DNA of 28,836 nt from positions 1 through 28,836 of the forward strand of contig CABUTH010000004.1 of assembly GCA_902494465.1 (NCBI GenBank). The letters are read 5' to 3'. The translations under genes and the position numbers were made by a program. The notes under the pieces are model-generated. The model saw nothing but the letters and a program-made list of their open reading frames with translations, was not told the origin of the DNA and searched no databases. Source of the DNA: an uncultured Collinsella sp. GTDB taxonomy: Bacteria > Actinomycetota > Coriobacteriia > Coriobacteriales > Coriobacteriaceae. Below are positions 19,340-28,200 of this stretch, piece by piece; positions within the stretch are counted from its first letter, which is position 1, and every line of letters starts with the position of its first letter.

Positions 19340-20551
19340 ATGAGACTTATTAATCGCCCGTTCTACATGAGCAAGCTTTCCAAGGTGGCAGGTACGCCTG
19401 ATATCAAGGTGATCACCGGAATCAGGCGATGCGGAAAATCGAAATTGCTTGAGGCGTTTGCCAGCCAACTTCATTCAAACGACCCCTCGGCCAACGTCAT
19501 ACACGTCAACTTCAATCTACTTGAGTTCGAGCCGTTGGCGGAATACCATGCGCTGCATACATATGTGGAAAAGCACTATATTGAGGGTTGCCGGAATATC
19601 GTCATGATCGACGAGGTCCAGATGTGTGAAGGGTTCGAGCGGGCTATCAACAGTCTTCATGCGTCAGAGAGATATGACATTTACATCACGGGGTCGAACG
19701 CCTTTCTTCTCTCAAGCGACCTCTCGACGTTGTTCACGGGAAGAACGGTGGAGATCGAGGTCTTTCCGTTTTCACTTGCGGAGTTCTCGGCGTATCACGA
19801 GATCACTTCTCCAGCCGAGGCCCTTGCTCGCTATGTCCGCGAGGGAGGAATGCCGGGTTCCTATATCTACCAGGACGAAAGGATGCGTTTCTCATACATC
19901 TCGGATGTGCTTGAAACTCTTATCCTGCGCGACATCAGACAAAAATATCGTATACGTAATGCGGAGCAGCTTAAACGTTCCTGCGAGTTCCTGATGGATA
20001 ACGTCGGAAACATCTCTTCTCTCAAGGGGATGGCGGCCGAGCTTTCACGAGCGAACCTTAAGATAAGCGACAAGACGCTGGCTGTGTATATCGACTACCT
20101 GTGTAATGCGTTTGCGTTCTACCGGTTTCGTCGCTTTGACGTCTCAGGAAAGAAATACCTGTCGACGGGAGATAAATACTATCTGGCCGACCATTCGTTT
20201 CGCTACGCCGCGCTTGGCACGAAAAAGCTCGACTTTGGCCATGTTTACGAGAATATGGTGGCAATCGAGCTTATGCGGCGCGGATGGGAAGTCTACGTGG
20301 GCGTTCTCTACCAAAAGGAAGTAGACTTTGTCGCCATCAGGCGTGACCGCCGTGTCTATATCCAGGTGAGTGACGACATTTCCCAAGAAGCGACGCTTGA
20401 GCGTGAGCTTGATCCGCTGCGACGGATTCGAGACGCCTATCCCAAGTGCGTCATCGCCCGAACAGGGCACGAAACGACTGATTGGGATGGCATCAAGGTC
20501 GTCGACCTGGCACGATGGCTTATGGGTGAATCAGGCGAGTTGGCCGTCTAG
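19340..20551 (+). CDS. AAA_14/DUF4143 family ATP-binding protein
   Basis: This 403-residue protein belongs to the widespread AAA_14 plus DUF4143 family, of unknown cellular role. The ATPase part has Walker A GIRRCGKSK with Lys33, Walker B IVMIDEVQM with Asp91 and Glu92, and sensor ITGSNAFLLSSDLSTLFTGR. A winged-helix region follows (about 190-270). The C-terminal part has GHVYENMVAIELMRRG and EVDFVAIRRDRRVYIQV, a pattern like the PD-(D/E)XK nuclease fold, with Gln where the second acidic-Lys pair is expected. I chose ATG 19340 (MRLINRPFY); an upstream ATG lies inside the palindrome. Codons look less GC-biased than in the core genes, which suggests horizontal transfer. It stands alone between two palindromes. 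Confidence 0.88.
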   Translation: MRLINRPFYMSKLSKVAGTPDIKVITGIRRCGKSKLLEAFASQLHSNDPSANVIHVNFNLLEFEPLAEYHALHTYVEKHYIEGCRNIVMIDEVQMCEGFERAINSLHASERYDIYITGSNAFLLSSDLSTLFTGRTVEIEVFPFSLAEFSAYHEITSPAEALARYVREGGMPGSYIYQDERMRFSYISDVLETLILRDIRQKYRIRNAEQLKRSCEFLMDNVGNISSLKGMAAELSRANLKISDKTLAVYIDYLCNAFAFYRFRRFDVSGKKYLSTGDKYYLADHSFRYAALGTKKLDFGHVYENMVAIELMRRGWEVYVGVLYQKEVDFVAIRRDRRVYIQVSDDISQEATLERELDPLRRIRDAYPKCVIARTGHETTDWDGIKVVDLARWLMGESGELAV

Positions 20552-20577
20552 CACGCGATGGCGCGGGCTGAAACGAA

Positions 20578-20643
20578 CGAGCGATGATTTCGTCCCGCGA
20601 GGAGGCCAATACGGCCCTCTTCGAGGGACGGAATCCTCGCTCG
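20578..20643. repeat. Long imperfect palindrome after the DUF4143 gene
   Basis: The arms at about 20578-20606 and 20614-20643 pair over most of their length (CGAGCGA with TCGCTCG at the ends, CGTCCC with GGGACG inside), with a few mismatches and a short loop near 20607-20613. No T-run follows at once. It may be the gene's terminator or a palindromic mobile repeat. Confidence 0.6.
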
Positions 20644-20723
20644 ATCTCTTGGCGGGACATTTTGCTCGGTCGATGATCAACGGTTGGTGGAAAGCGATGC
20701 CTCGTCCGTGTCACTATTCCGTG

Positions 20724-20758
20724 ATTGCTGGTATTTTCTGCATGCTAAAATGAATGCA
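20724..20758 (+). promoter_or_regulatory. Candidate promoter and operator of the toxin-antitoxin pair
   Basis: TAAAAT at 20746-20751 could be a -10 box, with ATTGCT at 20724-20729 as -35 (16 bases). TGCAT (20739-20743) and ATGCA (20754-20758) form a palindrome that straddles the -10, as expected of an antitoxin operator. This is motif-based inference. Confidence 0.4.
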
Positions 20759-20785
20759 TAAAAGAATTTATATTTGGAGGTCTCG

Positions 20786-21106
20786 ATGCCTGCTTTAAAG
20801 ATGCTCGACAATCTTGTTCCCATCAGCGATTTCAGTCACGGTAAGGGTCCCGCTGCGTTTTCGAGAGTGAGCAACGACAACCCGGTTGTAGTTTTGAAAC
20901 ACAACAAGCCGGCGTTCGTTATCGTGACGCCCGATGAATACCGAGAGGCTAAGCAGGCGGAGGAGGACCTCGCCTTGTTGACGTTGGCCCTTAAGAGGAC
21001 GGCTGCGACAAGCGATGATGAACTCGTTTCCCTATCTGATGTTATGGCAGAGTTGGGTGTGGGCCAGGACGAACTCGATCAGATGGATGAGGTCGAGTTT
21101 GAATGA
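20786..21106 (+). CDS. Phd/YefM-type antitoxin
   Basis: The 106-residue antitoxin begins MPALKMLDNLVPISDF. The segment VVVLKHNKPAFVIVTPDEY is the hallmark of Phd/YefM DNA-binding antitoxins, where the N-terminal fold binds the operator. The acidic C-terminal part (about 60-106) is the probable toxin-binding segment. The start is ATG 20786 behind TTTGGAGG, rather than the ATG four codons earlier, which lies in the ribosome site. It overlaps the toxin gene by four bases (ATGA), so the two are translationally coupled. It likely represses its own promoter with the toxin as co-repressor, as known for the family. Confidence 0.85.
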   Translation: MPALKMLDNLVPISDFSHGKGPAAFSRVSNDNPVVVLKHNKPAFVIVTPDEYREAKQAEEDLALLTLALKRTAATSDDELVSLSDVMAELGVGQDELDQMDEVEFE

Positions 21107-21453
21107 GCGGGTACGAAGTCGCTTTCTACCCGGATGCTCTCAAGGATCTCAAACGTCTCGATGGTTCCCAGCGAAAACACGTGTTTAAGGCTATAGAAAG
21201 AATCAGAACGAACCCATTGCCGCAGAACGAAGGCGGATTCGGCAAGCCTCTTGGAAACAAGGCGGGCACGGATTTGACTGGCTTCATGAAAATCAAGCTC
21301 AGGGGAAGTGGCATTCGGATTGTGTACCGCCTCATTAAAATCAAAGGAAAAATGGCCATCGTAGTGGTAGGCGCTCGTGAAGACATGGAAGCGTACCGAA
21401 CCGCCCAAAGGCGTGCGATTGATTTCGAGAAGTGGGCGGAAGAGGCTCTCTAA
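21103..21453 (+). CDS. RelE/ParE-superfamily toxin
   Basis: The 116-residue toxin has the RelE/ParE-like pattern: YEVAFYPDALKDLKRLD at the N terminus, a helical pair (KHVFKAIERIRTNP), then GNKAGTDLTGFMKIKLRGSGIRIVYRL, the beta-sheet core with basic residues, and the end strand IVVVGAREDMEAYRTA. RelE-type toxins cleave mRNA at the ribosome and ParE-type block gyrase. The Lys/Arg-rich core and C-terminal pattern suggest the mRNA-cleaving branch, but I cannot be sure. It is paired with the Phd/YefM-like antitoxin by a 4-base overlap and followed by a strong terminator, so the pair is a complete module. Confidence 0.85.
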   Translation: MSGYEVAFYPDALKDLKRLDGSQRKHVFKAIERIRTNPLPQNEGGFGKPLGNKAGTDLTGFMKIKLRGSGIRIVYRLIKIKGKMAIVVVGAREDMEAYRTAQRRAIDFEKWAEEAL

Positions 21454-21506
21454 CTTCATGGGTGAAAACAGGAATGCAGCGATGTGCTTCAGGTGTGCGA
21501 GTTTTG

Positions 21507-21547
21507 AAAGGCTCTGGTGATTCGGAGGTTCGCCAGAGCCTTTTTCT
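21507..21547 (+). terminator. Terminator after the toxin-antitoxin pair
   Basis: Arms at 21507-21520 and 21530-21543 (GCTCTGG with CCAGAGC at the core, one G-T pair) are followed by TTTTTC. Confidence 0.9.
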
Positions 21548-21569
21548 ATCTGTGGACATTCCTCTTGGA

Positions 21570-21765
21570 CAGTTAGTTCAGATACGTATTTTTCAGAGGA
21601 CGTGTGGAGGCCAATTTGGGCACAATTGAGCTATTTTTGATAGTCTGGACCGACAAAGACGGGCGGGCAATAGCGAGAAAGACCTATTATTAGGTCTAAA
21701 GCGACTTAAAACCAGTTTGTTAGCGCCAATAAGCACCGCCAAAAAATACGAATCTGAACTAACTG
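21570..21765. repeat. 24-nt inverted repeats flanking about 148 bp
   Basis: The arm at 21570-21593 (CAGTTAGTTCAGAT, then CGTATTTTT) is repeated inverted at 21742-21765 with a single mismatch. The enclosed stretch is AT-richer than the core, has no open frame of note, and holds an inner 7-bp hairpin (AGACCTA at 21680, TAGGTCT at 21691). The layout fits a small non-autonomous element (MITE) or an invertible segment. Target duplications are not obvious. Confidence 0.65.
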
Positions 21766-21802
21766 CCCACCACCCTCCAACAACCTCCTATTCCAAATCA
21801 AA

Positions 21803-21901
21803 TCAGCCATTGTGCGTCATGGTAATTCCCGGTGGATCGCGGGATGGCGGCTGCGACTTTTCCTCAGGATAATTCGCGAAGCCCGGTTTCCGAGGGAAAG
21901 G
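21803..21901 (+). repeat. Dispersed palindromic repeat, copy B (upstream of the GH31 gene)
   Basis: The head from 21803 (TCAGCCA, CGTCAT, CCCGGT, TCG, GGG blocks) matches the head of the copy at 28726 in the same orientation at 32 of 41 positions. The tail at 21855-21900 is a hairpin whose right half (21873-21900) matches copy A at 18732-18759 on the opposite strand with two differences. Its left arm has drifted, so the hairpin is imperfect. Confidence 0.7.
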
Positions 21902-22227
21902 TATTGGTTATGTAATACCAGTTAAACAGTAAAAATATGCTTAAGTGGTATCTGGCTGGAGAACCAATTGGTATCGTGTTTTAGACCCACCTCGCCATCT
22001 ACGTTCGTTTTTATACCGCTGGGAGAATTCTAAATTTGGTTGCGCAACTGCTCCCGTATGCTGATTCAACCTAATAGGTGGCTATCTGGTTACTACCAGT
22101 TGACCCCTTGGTAACGGGTGGGCCAATTGTACGGAATGTACCGAACACCCCCCCCGTTTGATGCGTTCGCCCATGCTGCAGGGCGCGCGTCCGCGACACT
22201 TCCGCATGTCGGAGGGAAGGAGTCCAG
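21902..22227 (+). promoter_or_regulatory. Leader of the GH31 gene: palindromes, C8 tract, ribosome site
   Basis: No gene is seen here. The stretch has several GGTAT/ATACC-type palindromes: GGTATT at 21900 with AATACC at 21914, ACCAATTGGT at 21963-21972, and CTGGT at 22086 with ACCAG at 22095. These are candidate regulator sites. A run of eight C lies at 22148-22155. The GH31 ribosome site AAGGAG is at 22217-22222, five bases before the GTG start. No promoter stands out. Confidence 0.45.
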
Positions 22228-25200
22228 GTGCGTAGGAATTCCATTTTCACGAAACGGTGGGTGAAGGGAAGCGCGGTTCTCGTCGCAACAGCGGCGACTC
22301 TCGTGTTCGCCAGCCCCCAGCAGGCGATTGCCACGCCGCTCAAGGGCGTCGACTCGGCGACCGTTTCCCAGTCAGCCTCGAACGTCGTCGACATCGATTT
22401 CGCCGACGGCATTAAGGGGCGTATCACATTTCTAGAGGACGGCATTTTCCGTTACAACGTCGACCCCAAAGGCGAGTTTTCCGAGTACGCCACGCCGCGT
22501 AGCAAGTCCCACACGGCTAAGATTCAGGCCCAGCCCGACACCTCGGACACCTACAGCAAGCCGAGCGCAACGGTTGTCGACAAAGGCGACGCTATCGAGA
22601 TCACCGGCGGCAAGGCGACCGTGGTTCTGGACAAGGCGACCGGCAAGATGAGCATTAAATCGGGCGACCGCGTCGTGGTCTCCGAGTCCGCATCCCTCGA
22701 CCTTGATAAGAAGGGTACTGTCCAGACACTCGCCAAGGAGAAGTCCGAGAACTTCTTTGGCGGTGGCACCCAGAATGGGCGCTTCCTGCACACCAACCAG
22801 ACCATCGCCATCTCCAACACTAATAACTGGACCGACGGCGGCGTCGCCTCGCCCAACCCGTTCTACTGGACGAGCGACGGCTACGGCGTGCTTCGCAACA
22901 CCTTTGCCGAGGGTTCTTACGACTTTGGCTCTACGGACTCCTCGACGGTCACGACCTCGCACAGCGAGAATGAGTTCGATGCCTATTACTTCGTGGCAAC
23001 CGAAACGGGCGCCTCGAACGTGGCGACCGAGATGCTGCAGGACTACTACAAGGTGACCGGCAATCCGGTACTGCTGCCCGAGTACGGTTTCTACCTGGGT
23101 CACCTTAATGCCTACAACCGTGATGGCTGGTCAACGACCTCGGGTCAGAAGAAGTGGGAGACCAAGGGCAGCAAGCCTTCGAGTGAGAAGGGCAACGTTA
23201 AATACGAGTCCGGCATGTCGACGGGCTACAAGCTCGACGGCACGCTTGCCGCCGAGACGCTCAACGGAGAGGGCCCCACGGTCGATACCGAGAACATGAA
23301 GGCGACCGATTTCGACCGCCAGTTCTCCGCCCAGCAGGTTATCGATGACTACGAGGACAACGACATGCCGCTCGGCTGGTTCCTGCCGAACGACGGATAC
23401 GGTGCCGGCTATGGCCAGAACGGTTATTACAAGACCGGCGGCGTCAACTCCGACGGAACGAGTTCAGCCGAGCGCCTCAACGCCGTGCGTGCCAACGTCG
23501 ACAACCTTAAGAAGTTTACCGAGTATGCTAACTCCAAGGGTGTGAGCACGGGTCTGTGGACCCAGTCTAACCTGGAGCCTGACAGCAACTCCGAGACCCC
23601 GTGGCATTTGCTTCGCGATTTCGACGCCGAGGTCAAGACGGGCGGCATTACCACCCTCAAGACCGACGTCGCTTGGGTGGGCTCTGGCTACTCCTTTGGC
23701 CTCAACGGCATCAAGACGGCCTACGATACGGTGACGACCGGTGCCAACAAGCGCCCCAACATCATCACGCTTGACGGTTGGGCCGGCACGCAGCGCTTTG
23801 GTGGCATCTGGACCGGCGATCAGTACGGCGGCAACTGGGAGTACATCCGCTTCCACATCCCCACGTATATCGGTCAGAGCCTCTCGGGCAACCCCAACAT
23901 CGGCTCCGATATGGACGGCATCTTTGGTGGCGACCCCATCATCTCCGCGCGCGACTACCAGTGGAAGACGTTCACGCCCTCTATGCTCGATATGGACGGC
24001 TGGGGCACCTACCGCAAGTCGCCCATGACGCACGGCGATCCCTACACGGGCATTTCGCGCTTTTACCTCAAGCTCAAGGCGCAACTCATGCCCTATATCT
24101 ACACGAGCGCGGCCTCGGCGGCCAACATCGACACGGGCAACGGCGATACCGGCCTGCCCATGATCCGCGCCATGCTGCTCTCCGACAACTCCGAGTACGC
24201 CGCAAGCACCTCGACGCAGTATCAGTACATGTTTGGTGAGAACTTCCTGGTGGCACCGGTGTATCAGGATACCCAGGCAGATGAGAACGGCAATGACGTT
24301 CGCAATGGTATCTACCTTCCCAACTACGGCACCGACGAGAATCCCACCATCTGGATTGACTACTTCTCGGGTAAGCAGTACCGCGGCGGCCAGGTCCTCA
24401 ACAACTACGATGCGCCGCTTTGGAAGCTGCCGCTGTTTGTGAAGGCCAACGCCATCGTGCCGATGTATGCCGAGAACAACAACCCCGAGGCCGTGAGCGA
24501 CACCAACACCAAGGGTACCGACCGCAGCCAGCGTATCGTCGAGTTCTTCGCCACCGAGGGTGACGGCACCTTTACGCAGTACGAGGACGACGGCTCTTCC
24601 ATCCAGAACAACACGACCGAGGACGATGCCTACGGCACGATCGACAATATCTCCTACGGCGAGCATGTGAGTACCGTCTACAGCTCCAAGGCCACGGGCG
24701 GCACCGCGACCTTTACCGCCGAAGCCTCGCAGGGTGGCTACAACGGCTACGACTCCAACCGCACCACGACCTTCGTGGCCAACGTGTCCGCCAAGCCCAC
24801 GAGCGTCGTCGCCAAGAACGGTGGCTCCGCGCTCAACGTGGTTGAGGTCAACTCGCAGGAGGCCTTTGACGCCGCGAACCCCGAGGCCGGCCAGGCGGTC
24901 TACTTCTACAACGAGACCCCCAACCTCAACCACTACGGCAGCGATGCAGACAGCACCGAGGCCGAGCAGGGCGAGAGCTTCAACAACACCAAGATCACCA
25001 CGAACCCCAAGGTCTACGTCAAGTTCGCGAAGACCGATGTCGCTGCAGCGGCGCAGACGCTCGAACTCGGCGGCTTCGTGAACGCCGATGCCACGCTGGC
25101 CGTCGACCGCCTCAACGAGAACCTCTCCGCACCCGCGAACCTTGCCGCTCCCGAGGATGCCACCACCCCCACGAGCATCAAGCTCACCTGGGGAAAGGTC

Positions 25201-28200
25201 GATGGTGCTACCTCCTACGACCTTAAGGTAGACGGTACCGTGTTCGCCGTGGGCGATGCGGCGGAGTTTACGCATGCCGACCTTGCCTACAACAGCAAGC
25301 ATACCTACCAGATTCGTTCGCGCAACGCCGATGGCTACTCCGCCTGGAGTGACGTGCTCGAGGCGAGCTCCGCGCTCGACCCGTGGCGCAACGTCCCCAC
25401 AGCTGAGAAGATCACTTGGGAGGGCTCGCTCTATGGCAGCCACAAGGCCGATCTCGCCTTCGACCATGAGTTCCAGTCGGGCGACGGCGGTTTCCACTCC
25501 GGTGGCAACGATCTGGGCAAGGCCCTGACGGTCGATTACGGCAAGGCCTACAAGCTTGACAAGCTCGAGTACTATCCGCGTGACGACGCCGGCAATGGCA
25601 CCGTGACCAAGATGCGCATCGAGACGAGCCTCGACGGCACGCATTGGACCACCCAGGAAGTCGATTGGGAGCGCTCCGCCGCCTGTAAGACGGTGGCGTT
25701 CGACGGCGCCGTGGCCGCACGCTACGTGCGTATGACGCCGCTCGCCTCGGTCGGCAATTTCTTCTCCGCGTCCGAGATCGCCATCTACAAGACCGACGGC
25801 ACGGATGGCTTCGCCGTGGGCTCCAACCTCAACAAGGCAACGATCTCCGATGGCGACTACTCCAACATGAAGAACTATCTGGGTCTCGAGAACCGTGGGT
25901 CCGATGCCTCGACGTTCAACTCGCAGATCCGCGACCACTTTGCTGACCTCAACAATAACGGCGTCTACGACGTCTACGATTACTCGTTCACCATGGCGGG
26001 GCTCGACGGCGGCACCAAGCAGAAGGGCAAGGTCGCTGGTACCCTTGCGGTGATTCCGAGCAAGACTGAGGTCGAGGCCGGCGATGAGATCACCGTCGAT
26101 GTCTATGCGGCCGACGCCAAGAACGTCAACGCCCTGGGCGCGCTCGTCAACTTTAAGAGTGACCAGTTTGAGTTTGTGTCCGAGAGCATCTCACAGGATG
26201 GTTCGACCGCCGGCATGGAGAACCTGTCGCGCGAGAAGATCCAGTTTGAGGACGGCACGCAGACCATCAACCTCGCTTTTGCCAACCGCGGAGATGGCAA
26301 GCTCTACAACGGCACCGGCGCGGTGGCGAGCTTCAAGCTCAAGGCCAAGACCGCCGGCAAGGTTGAACTGCCCTCGACATCTTGGCTCATTGGCCCGGCG
26401 TGCGACGCACTTGAGTTTGCGAGCGATGGCACGGTGACGATGCCGGACGTTCCGCAGCCCGCGGTCGCCGAGTACGGCCGCGACGCCTTCGACATCACGA
26501 TGACCAACGACGAGCTCACTACCGATGACGGCACCAACGTCGAGAAGCTTATTCAGCAGAAGAGCTATAACGCGCTGTTCGATAATAACGAGGGCGACAA
26601 CGGCTTTGAGTTCCTGTGGGACTGGAGCGGCAACTGGGACAGTGAGGGCAAGCTTCCGAGTTACGTGAAGCTTCCCACCACGATGACATTTGCCTTTAAG
26701 ACGCCATCGAAGCTCGATGCCGTCGAGGTTGTCAACCGCAACGGCGGTAACGGCACCGTGCAGAAGATCAAGGCCGTCGTGACGTTCGAGGATGGCTCGA
26801 CCCAGGAGTTCGCGGGCGGGGAGTACGATTCCTTCCAGGCTCGCTACGCCTTTGGTCTCTCTGCCGAGAACAAGGGCAAGAAGGCGACCAAGGTCGAGAT
26901 CACGCCGCTTGAGGCATCGGGTGACCAGATGCTCACGCTGCGCGAGATCAACTTCAACTACACGCAGGGTGTCGAGGCCATCGAGGGCGTCGAGCTGGGC
27001 AAGAACCAGACCGAGTTCTTTGAAGGTGATGTTACGCTCGTCGACGCCAAGGCCACGCCTGAGAGCGCCGGCTACCCCTACGTGACGGTCGAGAGTTCCG
27101 ACCCCTCTGTGGTGAGCGTCTCCGCTGTCCAGGCCGGCGATAGCGTGAACTACTACCTGCGTGCCAACAAGGCGGGCAAGGCAACGATCACGGTGGCATC
27201 GGTACTCGATCCCTCCAAGACCGCATCCTATGAGGCCGAGGTCAAGGCTGGTGTCGACACCTCTGCACTCATGGCAGCGCTTTCCAAGGCCGCGGGCTAC
27301 AGCGAGTCCGTCTACACCAAGGATTCTTATGCAGCTCTCACCGCTGCGGTCGAGGCGGCTCAGAAGCTCCTCGACGGCGGCCAGGGCAGCTATAACAAGA
27401 AGGATGTCGCAGACGCCACGGCCAAGATCGAGAAGGCAATCGACGGCCTCAAGATGCGCCCCGTCGATGAGAAGAGCCTCATCAACACGCCCGAGAACCG
27501 CGAGAACGTCAAGGTGACCGGCTTCTCGAGCGAGGCCGACTACGAGGGCAGCAACGCCGTCAACGCTCTTGACGGCGACGAACAGACGCTCTGGCACAGC
27601 GACTATGCCTATAATGCCGGTATGCCCCAGCACCTGACCGTCGACCTGGGCCGCGACTACGATCTCACCGACGTCACGTTCCTGCCGCGCCAGGACGGCG
27701 GCACGAACGGCGATATCTTTGAGGCCGAGGTGCTGGTCTCCGATACCGCCGACGGTTATGAGATGGGCACCGCCACGTCGATGGGTACGTTTACCTTCGA
27801 CAACGACGGCCGCGTGCTCACCGACCGTGGCGACTGGAAGCAGATGAGTTTTGGTGCCGCGCGCGGTCGCTACGTGACCGTCAAGGTGCTCCACGCCGGC
27901 GGTGGCAGCGTTGACGCCTACTGCAGCATGGCGGAGCTCAAGTTCTACGGTACGGCCGTTCCCGATCCGGTGGCGAAGGACGACCTCACTGCCGCGATTG
28001 AAAAGGTTGATGCCGAGGTTGCAGCCGGCGACCTTAAGGCCAGCGACTACACCGAGGCTTCCTGGACCGTGTTCCAGAACGCCTTGGCGAGCGCCCGCGC
28101 CATCTTGAGCGACGAGAACGCCACGCAGGACGAGGTCGACCAGGCACTCAAGGCACTCGAGAGTGCTCGCAACGCGCTCGAGAAGACCCCGGTGACCCCG

